Part shown: positions 1-7,971 of the stretch, in pieces
Position numbering within the stretch: the stretch's first letter is position 1
How the letters are laid out: each line of letters starts with the position of its first letter
Assembly (NCBI GenBank): GCA_027483465.1
Contig: JAIXUQ010000005.1
Coordinates: 1-64,000 of the forward strand
From: Sphingomonadales bacterium
Lineage (GTDB): Bacteria > Pseudomonadota > Alphaproteobacteria > Sphingomonadales > Sphingomonadaceae
DNA length: 64,000 nucleotides
Reading direction: 5' to 3'
Notes under the pieces: generated by a model
Seen by the model: only the letters and a program-made list of their open reading frames with translations
What the model was told of the DNA's origin: nothing
Database searches by the model: none
Made by a program: the position numbers and the translations under genes

Positions 1-482
1 GCGCCATACCAGGCCACCTTCAGCCCGGCGCGGTGCAGGCGCAAGGCGGCGTTCCAGCTCATCCAGCAATCGGCAAGGCAAAAGACGATCACCGGCCGCC
101 CGGCGGCCAGCGCCGGCACCCGGGCCAGAAAATGCCCGACGATGGCCGGATCGCCCGGCGCCCGGCCGGCTTCGGGAAACCACAGCGCGCCGGGGATCGA
201 TTGGGCCGCCTCGGCCAGCGCCCAGCGCCCGCTGGCGGGATCGCGGCGGCCGGCCACCACCGGGGAGACATCGATCAACAGCGCCCGCCCGGCCAGCCGG
301 GCGACGCCCGCATCATCCAGCGCCACCACGCCTTCGGGCGGGGCCGGCACCGGGCTGCGCGGCCGGTCGATGCGATAGAGGGTGACGGGATCATGGAAAG
401 GCGAGGCCCGCCAATCCGCCGGGCCGGCCGCGGTGAGCAGCGCGGCCAGACAGAGCGCGATCAGGTGCCGGCATCCTCCCAT
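1..482 (-). CDS. PQQ-dependent catabolism-associated CXXCW-type rhodanese-like protein, partial
   Basis: The gene reads on the minus strand from ATG at 482 and runs off the left edge, so only the first 160 residues are visible. Residues 1-20 form a signal peptide, which places the protein in the periplasm. The rest looks like a rhodanese domain. Its active-site loop, around residues 135-145, reads FCLADCWMSWNAA, with Cys135, Cys139 and Trp140. This motif is typical of the small proteins found beside quinoprotein (PQQ) dehydrogenases, called PQQ-dependent catabolism-associated CXXCW motif proteins. The divergent neighbour 46 nt away is a SoxYZ-like carrier from the same system, which supports the call. 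The biochemical role of this family is not settled; sulfur or redox handling is an inference. The missing C-terminus and the dehydrogenase itself probably lie beyond the left edge. Confidence 0.8.
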   Translation of the reverse strand, partial: MGGCRHLIALCLAALLTAAGPADWRASPFHDPVTLYRIDRPRSPVPAPPEGVVALDDAGVARLAGRALLIDVSPVVAGRRDPASGRWALAEAAQSIPGALWFPEAGRAPGDPAIVGHFLARVPALAAGRPVIVFCLADCWMSWNAALRLHRAGLKVAWYG

Positions 483-528
483 GGTCTGATGGTAGCAGCG
501 CCGGGATGGGCGTAACTTCGCCTTTGGT

Positions 529-1335
529 ATGAGATGGCGAACGGCCTTCCTGGGGATGATGCTGGCGGCGCGCGCGGCGGCCGGCCCGCTCGATGGGCCG
601 TTGCCGGGCGATCCGCTCAATTCGCCCAACCTGCCGGTGGTGCTGCAACTGGTGCTGCCCGAAGGCGCGCGCGTGCGTTTTGATGACCGGGTGAAGGTGA
701 GCTTCCCGGCCATCGCCGAGAACCAGCGCCAGTTTCCGGTGCAGGTGGATGCCCGCGCCGTGCCCGGTGTGCGGCGCATCATCATCTTTGCCGATCTCAA
801 CCCCATCCAGAAGGCGGTGGAGTTCACGCCCCATGCGGCCGAGGCCTTCATCGCCATCCGCATCAAGCTGGATCAGCGCACGCCGGTGCGCGCCGCCGTT
901 GAGGTGGCCGACGGCAGCTGGCTCCTGGCCGGCGGCTGGATCGATGCGGCCGGCGGCGGCTGTTCGGCCCCGCCGGTGAGCCGGGTGAAGGGCGATTGGT
1001 CCCAGGCGCTGATGCAGGTGCGCGGCCGGCTGTGGCCCAGCGGCGATGGCGGCCCGGCGCGGCTGGCGCTGGCGCTGCGCCACCCGATGGACACCGGCTT
1101 TGTCGACAATATCCCCAGTTACTGGCTGGAAACGCTGGCGGTGACGGCGGGCGGCCGGCGGCTGGCCGAACTGGCGCTGAATGCCTCGGTGGCCGAAGAC
1201 CCGTCGATCATGCTGATGCCGCACCTGCGGGAAGGCGAAAGCGTGGCGGTGGCAGCGCGGGACAGCGGCGGGCTGGATGTGGCGGTGCGCGTGGCCGGGC
1301 AGAGCCCGATCCCGCCCAGCCGCGAGGCACCATGA
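529..1335 (+). CDS. Quinoprotein dehydrogenase-associated SoxYZ-like carrier
   Basis: The 268-residue protein has a short signal peptide (about residues 1-19) followed by two small beta-rich domains. The first resembles SoxY. It ends near residue 145 in GGGCSAPP, equivalent to the GGCG(G) swinging-arm tail that carries the thiol-bound substrate in SoxY. The second resembles SoxZ and contains HPMDTG at residues 185-190, a SoxZ hallmark. A fused SoxY-SoxZ protein beside PQQ dehydrogenase genes is a recognised family. Its true substrate is unknown, and there are no other sox genes here. The stop overlaps the next start (ATGA at 1332-1335), so this gene and the zinc hydrolase are very likely translated together. 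ATG 529 gives a full signal peptide; a second ATG lies at 534 but in another frame. Confidence 0.8.
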   Translation: MRWRTAFLGMMLAARAAAGPLDGPLPGDPLNSPNLPVVLQLVLPEGARVRFDDRVKVSFPAIAENQRQFPVQVDARAVPGVRRIIIFADLNPIQKAVEFTPHAAEAFIAIRIKLDQRTPVRAAVEVADGSWLLAGGWIDAAGGGCSAPPVSRVKGDWSQALMQVRGRLWPSGDGGPARLALALRHPMDTGFVDNIPSYWLETLAVTAGGRRLAELALNASVAEDPSIMLMPHLREGESVAVAARDSGGLDVAVRVAGQSPIPPSREAP

Positions 1336-2264
1336 TCGCGCGGCGGCAGCTGCTGGGCGCGCTGGCCGGTGCGCCGCTGCTGGCCGCCGCGCCGGCCTAT
1401 CGCTTGCAGGCCGAGCCGGTGGCCGCCGGCCTGTGGGTGGTGCGCGGCGCCGATGCGCCGATCGCCATGGCCAACGGCGGCGCGATCGCCAATATCAGCA
1501 TCATCGCCACCGATGCTGGCCCGGTGCTGATCGATGCCGGCGCTTCCTTTGCCCACGGTCAGGCGCTGGCGGCGCTGGCCCGGCGGTTGACGGGCAAACC
1601 GGTGGCGCGGGTCTATCTCACCCATCTCCACCCCGATCACAGCTTTGGCATCGGCGCCTTTGCCCCCGGCATCGTGGCCGCCACGCCGCCGGTGGCGGCG
1701 CAGGTGGCCGGCGATGCGGCGGGCTTTTCCACCGGCCTCTATCGCCTGCTGGGCGATTGGATGCGCGGCACCGAACTGCCGGCCCCGGCGCTGGTGGCCG
1801 GCGATGGCCCGGTGGTGATCGGCGGGCGGCGGCTGCGCCTGCTGGCGCTGTCCGGCCACAGCCCGGCCGATCTGGCGGTGCTGGACGAGGCCAGCGGCAC
1901 GCTGATCACCGGCGATCTGGTGTTCCACAACCGCGCGCCCGCCACGCCGCATGCCGATCTGCCGGCCTGGCGGCGGGCGCTCGATCTGCTGGCCGGGCTG
2001 GGCCACCAGCGGCTGGTGCCCGGCCACGGCCCTGTAGATGCAACGCCCGGCACCGCCATCGCCCAGACGCGGGCCTGGCTCGATTGGCTGGAGCCGGCGC
2101 TCAAGGCGGCGATGGAGGCCGGGCTGACGATGGTGGAGGCCGGCGACATGCCGATCCCGCAGCGCTTTGCCGGGCTGGCCGTGGCGCGGCTGGAATTGCA
2201 GCGCAGCGTTTCCCATTACTGGCCGGCGCTGGAGGCGGCGCGGCTGCCGCGGGTTTCGGACTGA
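1332..2264 (+). CDS. Quinoprotein relay system zinc metallohydrolase (metallo-beta-lactamase fold)
   Basis: The 310-residue protein begins with an RR-containing signal peptide (residues 1-21) and then has a metallo-beta-lactamase fold. The zinc motif HLHPDH sits at residues 98-103. Later ligand motifs SGHSPAD, TGDLVFH and VPGHGP follow in the usual order. Members of this family co-occur with PQQ dehydrogenases, SoxYZ-like carriers and CXXCW proteins and are called quinoprotein relay system zinc metallohydrolases. Translation starts at ATG 1332, inside the stop of the carrier gene. The substrate is unknown; hydrolysis of a thioester or similar bond on the carrier is only a guess from the fold. 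The gene is followed by a hairpin that may end the transcript. Confidence 0.8.
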   Translation: MIARRQLLGALAGAPLLAAAPAYRLQAEPVAAGLWVVRGADAPIAMANGGAIANISIIATDAGPVLIDAGASFAHGQALAALARRLTGKPVARVYLTHLHPDHSFGIGAFAPGIVAATPPVAAQVAGDAAGFSTGLYRLLGDWMRGTELPAPALVAGDGPVVIGGRRLRLLALSGHSPADLAVLDEASGTLITGDLVFHNRAPATPHADLPAWRRALDLLAGLGHQRLVPGHGPVDATPGTAIAQTRAWLDWLEPALKAAMEAGLTMVEAGDMPIPQRFAGLAVARLELQRSVSHYWPALEAARLPRVSD

Positions 2265-2323
2265 CGATCCTGCCCTGTTGCGGTGCCGGCATGCGCCTGT
2301 GCGCCCCCTCCGCCCTGCGGGCA

Positions 2324-2342
2324 CCTCCCCCAGAGGGGGAGG
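2324..2342. terminator. Perfect 8-bp hairpin between convergent genes
   Basis: CCTCCCCC, a 3-nt loop AGA, and GGGGGAGG form a perfect stem between the metallohydrolase stop (2264) and the TonB receptor stop (2352), which face each other. There is no T-run on either strand, so intrinsic termination is uncertain. The C-rich/G-rich palindrome looks like a dispersed intergenic element. Confidence 0.4.
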
Positions 2343-2351
2343 ATCTTCTCC

Positions 2352-4742
2352 CTAGAACCGCACCCGCGTGGCCAGCCGCCATTGCCGGGGCGCGCCGGGG
2401 CCCAGGAAGGTGCCGCCCTGCGCCACGTCGGGGCCGGCCTGCAACGGGTTGAAGCGGCCCTGCGGATCAAACACGCTGGCCCCCAGCTGGGCGGCGGTGG
2501 CAAAGCGGGCATCCAGCACATTGTCCACCTGCACGATCAGGCTCAGCCATTTGAGCGGCTTCACCTCGGCGCCCAGGTTGAGCACGGCCCAGCCCTTGGT
2601 CTTGCCGGCACCGGGATAGAGGCCGCCATCGGGCCGGTGGGCGTTGTTCTCATTGCCGCGCGCAAACACGCCGCTGGCCGCCTGCACATCGGCGCTGAGC
2701 AGCAGCCAGGGCAGCGCCTGCCAATCGGCGCTGGCCTTGAACAGGTGGCGCGGCAGCAACGGGATGCGGTTGCCCGGCACGATGCGGATATTGCCTTCGC
2801 CGCCCGGCCCTTCGTCGTTGGTGCTGTTGCCGGCGCCGCCCACGGTTTCGGGGCTGCGGTAGGTGGCATCCAGCAGCGTGTAGCTGGCCGACAGGTTGAG
2901 CCGTTTCAGGCCGGCGCCGGCCACCAGTTCCAGCCCCTGCCGCCGGGTGCGGCCGAAATTGCGGAAATAGCCAAAGCCGGTGCGGGGGGAGGCCACGAAC
3001 AAGATGTCGTCAAGCGCGGTGGTGCGGAACAGGCCGGCGCGCAGGAAGATGGCCTTGGCCGGTTCCACGCGCACCCCGGCCTCGATGGTGCGGGCGATCA
3101 CCTGGTGCAGCGGCGGATCGCCGGCCAGCGCGTTGGGCAGGCGGCAGGGTGCTTCCGGATCGGCGCAGCCCAGCTCGATCGCCGATGGCGCCCGGCTGGT
3201 CTGGGCCACGGCGGCATCGATGCGCACCGCGCGGGCCGGCTGCCAGTTCAGCGACAGCGCCGGGTTCAGGCGGTGATAATCATGGTTGCCGGTCAGGCTG
3301 CCGGTGGCCGGGCCGGGATTGATGCGATCCAGATTGCGGATCTGCGTGGCATCCAGCCGGGCCGAGGCGTTGATGCCAAGGCTGGGCGTGGCGGTGATTT
3401 CGGCCAGCACATAGGCCGATTGGCTGCGGGTGCGCGACGACAGGTCAACCCGCACGTCCGTGTCCTCGCCCGGTTCGAAATCCTGGCTGCCATCGCCGAA
3501 CACGCCGGTGCCGATCACGCCGCGCACCGGCGTCAGATGGCCAAACTCGCTCGATTGGCCAAAGCTGGCGCGGCTGGTGGTGAAGGCCACGCCAGCCGTG
3601 AGGCGAGCGGCCTTGAGCTCCAGCGCCAATTCCAGCGTGCCGCCCCATTCGAACTGGCGGCTGGCGCTGCGGTTGAGCAGGCCGTTGCAGGCCTCCTGCG
3701 GCTCCTCATTCTCCGCCGCCTCCTCGATGCAGGCGGCCGACGGGAAGGGGGTGTTGAGCGCGGTCTCGCCGGGTTCATACACGTCATCATTGCCCAGCAC
3801 CTCGTCATTGGCATCGCCGTTCAATGTGCGGGTCGTCAGCCGCCGCCAGAAGGCGTTGGCCTTCAGGCTGAGCCGGTCGGACAGGCGATGCTCGCCGGCC
3901 AGATTGAGCAGCAGGGTGCGGTTCCACGTCGTGTCGGGGTGGGTATAGACGCTGGCGCGGCGGGCGTTCAGCAGCCGTTCCTCCTGCAGGCCATTGCCAT
4001 TCAGGCGCGTGTCGGCCGCCAGCGCCGAAAGGCTGATGCGGCTGTCCCCCCGGGTCCAGCCGGCCTTGGCCAGCCCGCTCCACGCCCGGCTGGGCGAAAA
4101 ATCGCGCCAGCCCGCCTCGGCGAAATGATTGCCGGCCAGATACCAGTCGATGGCGCCGCGCTGGCCGCCGGCCTCGGCCTCCAGCGTGCGGCGTTCAAAG
4201 CGGCCATAGCCGGCCTCGGCCCTGAAGCCGGGATCGCTGCGGCCATCCTTGGTGCGGATCACCAGGGCGCCGCCCAGCGCGTTGCGGCCAAACAGCGGGT
4301 TTGACCCCGGCACCAGGTTCATCGCGCGGATGGCGGCCTTGGGGATGAGATCCCAGCTCACCACATCGCCAAAGGGCTGGTTGACGCGCACGCCATCCAG
4401 CCACACCACCAGCCCCTGCGGCGTGCCCAGCAGCGGCGAGGCGCTGAAACCGCGGAAATTCACATCGGCCTGCAACGGGTTGCCGGTGATGTCGTTCAGA
4501 AACACGCCGGCGCCGCGCCGGCGCAGCCAATCGGTGGCATCGATGGCGCGGGCGGCGGCCACATCCTCGTCGGTGGCGCCCACGGCGGGCGCGGCCAGCA
4601 CGGTTTCGCCCACATCATGCAGCGGGGTGGCCACCACCAGCACTTCGGCATCGGCCGGGCCGGCAGCGGCATCGGCGGCTTTGGCGCCGGCGGCGGCCAC
4701 CAGCGCGGTGGTGGCCAGCAGGGCGCCGGTGATGATGTGCAT
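2352..4742 (-). CDS. TonB-dependent outer-membrane receptor (substrate unproven; cofactor or metal uptake suspected)
   Basis: This is a full-length 796-residue TonB-dependent receptor. It has a signal peptide (residues 1-22), a TonB-box-like EVLVVATP at 33-40 and a plug domain of about residues 55-165 that includes VNFRGFSASPLLGTPQG and the PGSNPLFGRNALGG stretch. A 22-strand barrel follows, ending in the aromatic C-terminal residues RVRF. A predicted surface loop is bracketed by Cys338 and Cys352 and holds six glutamates, and another acidic stretch (NGDANDEVLGNDD) lies just before it. The gene faces quinoprotein accessory genes and follows a two-component pair on its own strand, so uptake of PQQ or of a metal such as a lanthanide for a quinoprotein is a reasonable inference. 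It is not proven, and other substrates remain possible. Confidence 0.85.
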   Translation of the reverse strand: MHIITGALLATTALVAAAGAKAADAAAGPADAEVLVVATPLHDVGETVLAAPAVGATDEDVAAARAIDATDWLRRRGAGVFLNDITGNPLQADVNFRGFSASPLLGTPQGLVVWLDGVRVNQPFGDVVSWDLIPKAAIRAMNLVPGSNPLFGRNALGGALVIRTKDGRSDPGFRAEAGYGRFERRTLEAEAGGQRGAIDWYLAGNHFAEAGWRDFSPSRAWSGLAKAGWTRGDSRISLSALAADTRLNGNGLQEERLLNARRASVYTHPDTTWNRTLLLNLAGEHRLSDRLSLKANAFWRRLTTRTLNGDANDEVLGNDDVYEPGETALNTPFPSAACIEEAAENEEPQEACNGLLNRSASRQFEWGGTLELALELKAARLTAGVAFTTSRASFGQSSEFGHLTPVRGVIGTGVFGDGSQDFEPGEDTDVRVDLSSRTRSQSAYVLAEITATPSLGINASARLDATQIRNLDRINPGPATGSLTGNHDYHRLNPALSLNWQPARAVRIDAAVAQTSRAPSAIELGCADPEAPCRLPNALAGDPPLHQVIARTIEAGVRVEPAKAIFLRAGLFRTTALDDILFVASPRTGFGYFRNFGRTRRQGLELVAGAGLKRLNLSASYTLLDATYRSPETVGGAGNSTNDEGPGGEGNIRIVPGNRIPLLPRHLFKASADWQALPWLLLSADVQAASGVFARGNENNAHRPDGGLYPGAGKTKGWAVLNLGAEVKPLKWLSLIVQVDNVLDARFATAAQLGASVFDPQGRFNPLQAGPDVAQGGTFLGPGAPRQWRLATRVRF

Positions 4743-4803
4743 GGTCTGTTTCCCCCCAGGTTTTGGCGCGGCGTGCGGCCAATCATGGGGGCAAGCATAG
4801 AAA

Positions 4804-4816
4804 GCCGCCTTGCGGC
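4804..4816 (-). terminator. Small hairpin between response regulator and TonB receptor
   Basis: Read on the minus strand, GCCGC, loop AAG and GCGGC make a 5-bp stem followed by TTTCT. It lies downstream of the response regulator stop and in the leader of the TonB receptor. It could be a weak terminator or a leader structure; the stem is short. Confidence 0.25.
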
Positions 4817-4844
4817 CGGTCTTGAGCGGTTTCTGAGAATGGCC

Positions 4845-5552
4845 TCAAAACGGCTTGTGCTTTGGTCTGATGACGAAACCGACGCCGCGGATGCTGGCGA
4901 TTTCGGGTGCGCCGGCATGGCCGGCCAGATGGCGGCGCAGATAACCGATATAGACATCCACGGCATTTTCGGTGACGTCCCCGGCCGGGCCCCACGCGGC
5001 ATCGATCAGCGCGGCGCGGCTGATGGGCTGGCCCACCGCGCCGGCCAGCGCCGCCAGCACGGCAAATTCCCGGCGCGACAGCGCCAGCGGCTCCCCGGCC
5101 AGCGTCGCGACATGGGCCTTTGGATCAAGTTCCAGCCCGTCGATGCGGATGCGGTGGGCGGCGGCGCGGCGCGCCAGCATCACCGCCAGCCGGGCCAGCA
5201 GCTCGGCCAGGGCAAAGGGCTTGGCGACATGATCATCGGCGCCGCTGGCAAAGCCCTCCAGCCGGTCTTCCACCTCGCTGCGGGCGGTGAGCATCATGAT
5301 CGGCGTGGCAAGGCCGGCGGCGCGGGCATCGCGGCACAGCGCCAGCCCGTCACCATCGGGCAGGCCGCGATCCAGCAGCACGGCGGCAAAGCGCCGGGCG
5401 GCCAGCGCGGCGCGGGCGCTGGCGGCGCTCTTCACCCATTCCACGCCATAGGTTTCGGCCATCAGCGCCCGGCACAACACGCTGCCGATGGCCGGATCAT
5501 CCTCCACCAGCAGCAGGTTCAGCCCGCCAGCGGCAGACGGATCGTCATGCAT
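4845..5552 (-). CDS. OmpR/PhoB-type DNA-binding response regulator
   Basis: The 235-residue protein has a receiver domain (residues 11-125) with acidic residues in LLVEDD (17-19), the phospho-acceptor Asp61 in LLDRGLPDGDG, and the conserved Lys in HVAKPF. A winged-helix effector domain follows (about 140-232), with the typical VDVYIGYLRRHL and IRGVGFVI segments. This is an intact OmpR-family regulator. The start was taken at ATG 5552, which gives a normal N-terminus and overlaps the end of the histidine kinase gene by 34 nt, so the two are coupled. Upstream in-frame residues do not resemble the family. Its likely targets include the TonB receptor gene directly downstream, but this is an inference from position only. 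Confidence 0.9.
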   Translation of the reverse strand: MHDDPSAAGGLNLLLVEDDPAIGSVLCRALMAETYGVEWVKSAASARAALAARRFAAVLLDRGLPDGDGLALCRDARAAGLATPIMMLTARSEVEDRLEGFASGADDHVAKPFALAELLARLAVMLARRAAAHRIRIDGLELDPKAHVATLAGEPLALSRREFAVLAALAGAVGQPISRAALIDAAWGPAGDVTENAVDVYIGYLRRHLAGHAGAPEIASIRGVGFVIRPKHKPF

Positions 5553-6940
5553 AACCCCTCTCCTGCGCTGGCCGCGGTGATCGTGCCGCCGTGGGCGGTG
5601 ACGATCCAGTGCGCCAGCGCCAGCCCCAGCCCGCTGCCGCCATGGCTGCGGCCGGCGGCGCCCTGCACATGCGGTTCGAAGATGGCGGCGATTTCGGCCG
5701 TTGTCACGCCCGGCCCGCCATCGCTGATGCGGATTTCGGCCATGCCCGCCGTGGCCGCGCCGGCCAGCCGCACGCTGCTGCCGGGCGGGGCAAATTTGAT
5801 GCCATTGTCGATGATGGCGGCGATGGCCTGGAACAGGCGATCGGCATCGCCGGCCACCGGCAGCGCCGCCGGCAGCGCCCCGGCATCCAGGCCGATGCCG
5901 CACAACTGGGCATAGCGGCCGGTGCGGCGCACGGCATCGCGGGCGATGGCGGCCAGATCGGCCGGGGCCATCACCAGCGCCAGTTCGCCGCTTTCGGCGC
6001 GGGCCAGCGCCAGCAGATCATCCAGCCGGCGGCCCAGGAAGGCGCCGCTGTCGGCAATGCTGTCAAGCGCGGGCGCCGTGGCGGCATCGGCGCCGCGCCG
6101 GGCCAGCTCCGCCTCGGCCAGCAGCGCGGTGAGCGGGGTGCGCAGTTCGTGGCCCACCTTGGCCAGGAACAGGCGGCGGCGGGCATCGATCGCCTCCAGC
6201 TGCTGGCGCGCGGCCTCGATCGCGGCGGTGCGGCGGGCCACCTGGGCATCCACGGCGGCGGCCATGTGGTTCACCCCGGCGATCAGGCGATGGATTTCGC
6301 CGGGCCCGGCCAGCGGCAGCGCCACCGGCCCGGCCTCACGCGCCACCGCCTCCACCGCGCCGGCCAGCGCGCCCAGCGGCCGGCCGATGTGCCGCCACAC
6401 CAGCCAGCCGGCGAGCGCGGCCAGTGCAGCCAGCCCGGCCAGCCCCGCCCACATCAACCGGATCAGCCGCGCCCAGGCGGCGCGGGTGGCGGCGGTGGCC
6501 TGTTCGGCCTCGGCCAGTTCGGCGCGCGCGATGGTGGCGGCCAGCCGGCTGGCCCCGGCCAGCCGGGCGCGCGTGGGCGGCGCGCGGATCAGCGCGGCCA
6601 GCCGCGCGGCATTGGCACGTTCGCGCGCCTCGTGCCCGCCATCGGGGGCGGCCGGGCCGGGCAGCCGCCGCTCGGCCTCCAGCGTGGCCAGATAGGTGGC
6701 GAGCAGGCCGGCAAGGGCGGGGCCGGCGGGGGCCGGATCGGCCGCCTGGCGCGCCAGTTCGGCCTCGATCCGGGTGACGAGCAGGGCCTGGCGGTGGGCC
6801 AGCCCGGCGCGCGCCTCCAGCGCCTCGCTGGTCTGCTCCAGCCCGGCCAGCGCCAGCGCCAGCCCGCCCCAGCCGGCGGCCAGCACCAGCGCGGCGGCCA
6901 GCACCAGCGGGATCAGGCCGATCGGGCGGCGGGCAGACAT
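5519..6940 (-). CDS. Membrane sensor histidine kinase
   Basis: The 473-residue sensor kinase has a first membrane segment near residues 7-32, a periplasmic helical region of about 125 residues, a second membrane segment (about 162-185) and a HAMP-like linker. The DHp domain has the phospho-acceptor His at about residue 264 in VGHELRTPLTALL. The HATPase domain has an N-box (IIDNGIKFAPPG) and G-boxes (ISDGGPGV, GGSGLGLALAHWI). ATG 6940 was chosen over a TTG nine bases upstream because AAGGA lies nine bases before it. The response regulator follows with overlap. The periplasmic domain is rich in Ala, Leu and Arg and shows no ligand motif I recognise, so the signal is unknown. Confidence 0.9.
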   Translation of the reverse strand: MSARRPIGLIPLVLAAALVLAAGWGGLALALAGLEQTSEALEARAGLAHRQALLVTRIEAELARQAADPAPAGPALAGLLATYLATLEAERRLPGPAAPDGGHEARERANAARLAALIRAPPTRARLAGASRLAATIARAELAEAEQATAATRAAWARLIRLMWAGLAGLAALAALAGWLVWRHIGRPLGALAGAVEAVAREAGPVALPLAGPGEIHRLIAGVNHMAAAVDAQVARRTAAIEAARQQLEAIDARRRLFLAKVGHELRTPLTALLAEAELARRGADAATAPALDSIADSGAFLGRRLDDLLALARAESGELALVMAPADLAAIARDAVRRTGRYAQLCGIGLDAGALPAALPVAGDADRLFQAIAAIIDNGIKFAPPGSSVRLAGAATAGMAEIRISDGGPGVTTAEIAAIFEPHVQGAAGRSHGGSGLGLALAHWIVTAHGGTITAASAGEGLCMTIRLPLAG

Positions 6941-6991
6941 CGGGGCCAATCCTTGCGCATGGGGCCATGCTGCCCCGAAGGCGCGGCAAAC

Positions 6992-7025
6992 GCCAGATGG
7001 TTGCGGGGGCCAGATGGTTGCGGGG
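6992..7025. repeat. Perfect 17-bp tandem direct repeat
   Basis: GCCAGATGGTTGCGGGG occurs twice with no spacer, at 6992-7008 and 7009-7025. It lies between the divergent kinase and AIM24-family genes, about 50 bp upstream of the latter. It may be a regulator site or a recent slippage duplication. Confidence 0.85.
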
Positions 7026-7077
7026 CGGCCGTTGCTGCATTACATGGCCAGCACACCCCAAGCGCAGGAGCCTCCCC

Positions 7078-7902
7078 ATGCCCAACCCCTGGCAGCACAG
7101 CCGTTCCACCAGCCTGTCTGACGACATTGATTTCGAGATCAAGGGCCAGGAACTGCAATTCGTGGAGATCGAGCTGGACCCGGGTGAGAGCGCCGTGGCC
7201 GAAGCCGGCGCCATGGTGTGGAAGGATGCCGCCGTGGGCATGACCACGGTGTTTGGCGATGGTTCGGCCGAACAGGGCGGGTTCATGGGCAAGCTGCTGG
7301 GCGCCGGCAAGCGGCTGGTGACCGGCGAAAGCCTGTTCACCACCGTGTTCACCCACAATGGCGGCGGCAAGGCGCGCGTGGCCTTTGCCAGCCCCACGCC
7401 GGGCGCCATCCTGCCGATCAAGCTGGACAGCGTGGGCGGCACGCTGATCTGCCAGAAGGATGCGTTTCTGGCCGCGGCGCGCGGCGTTTCCATCGGCATC
7501 GAATTCCAGCGCCGCATCCTGACCGGCCTGTTCGGCGGCGAAGGCTTCATCATGCAGCGGCTGGATGGCGATGGCTGGGTGTTCGTGCAGATGGGCGGCA
7601 CCGTGGTGGAACGCCACCTGGCGCCGGGCGAGCAACTGCATGTCGATACCGGCTGCCTGGCGGCCTACACCCCCAGCGTGACCTTCGATCTGGTAGGCGC
7701 CGGCGGGGTGAAGAGCATGTTGTTCGGCGGCGAGGGCGCGTTTTTCGCGCGCCTGACCGGGCCGGGCAAGGTGTGGATCCAGTCGCTGCCGTTCAGCCGG
7801 CTGGCCGGCCGCATGATGCAGGCCGCCATGGGCCAGGGCCAGAACCGCGGCGAAGGCAGCATCCTGGGCGAACTGGGCGACCTCATCGGCGGCAACCGCT
7901 GA
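7078..7902 (+). CDS. AIM24/TIGR00266-family protein
   Basis: The 274-residue soluble protein belongs to the AIM24 family (TIGR00266 type). It shows the family features GAMVWKDAAV near residue 44, a GEGFIMQRLDGDG segment, a GCLAAYTPSV segment and a C-terminal half rich in beta strands. The GAG-rich Shine-Dalgarno sequence GCAGGAG lies seven bases before ATG 7078. The family forms double-stranded beta-helix trimers, and its bacterial function is not established. The gene stands alone: the kinase gene diverges from it and the toxin-antitoxin promoter follows 16 bases after the stop. No membrane segment or signal peptide is visible. Confidence 0.85.
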   Translation: MPNPWQHSRSTSLSDDIDFEIKGQELQFVEIELDPGESAVAEAGAMVWKDAAVGMTTVFGDGSAEQGGFMGKLLGAGKRLVTGESLFTTVFTHNGGGKARVAFASPTPGAILPIKLDSVGGTLICQKDAFLAAARGVSIGIEFQRRILTGLFGGEGFIMQRLDGDGWVFVQMGGTVVERHLAPGEQLHVDTGCLAAYTPSVTFDLVGAGGVKSMLFGGEGAFFARLTGPGKVWIQSLPFSRLAGRMMQAAMGQGQNRGEGSILGELGDLIGGNR

Positions 7903-7917
7903 GGCGTCGGGCGGCTC

Positions 7918-7943
7918 TGTCAAGTGTCAGGCGACGCTTGACA
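7918..7943. promoter_or_regulatory. Palindromic operator over the higBA promoter
   Basis: A 26-bp inverted repeat has arms TGTCAAGTGTC (7918-7928) and GACGCTTGACA (7933-7943), with 10 of 13 base pairs matching. The right arm contains the TTGACA -35 box of the promoter below. This is the usual layout for autorepression by the antitoxin; HigA as the binder is inferred. Confidence 0.6.
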
Positions 7944-7965
7944 GTTGCCGTGGCCGCGCTATCCT
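7938..7965 (+). promoter_or_regulatory. Sigma-70-like promoter of higBA
   Basis: A perfect -35 TTGACA (7938-7943), a 16-nt spacer and TATCCT (7960-7965) are seen. The expected transcription start is around 7972, which coincides with the GTG start codon of higB. The toxin mRNA may therefore be leaderless. Confidence 0.5.
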
Positions 7966-7971
7966 TCCGGC

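Noticed and set aside
2283-4304. 673-codon open frame antisense to the TonB receptor
   Set aside because: It mirrors the third-codon GC bias of the real gene, and its product is a low-complexity Gly/Ala/Arg/Gln sequence. The opposite strand encodes a clear full-length receptor.
7945-7971. TTG 7945 as the higB start
   Set aside because: It would add nine residues not seen in HigB proteins and place the start codon within the promoter spacer.
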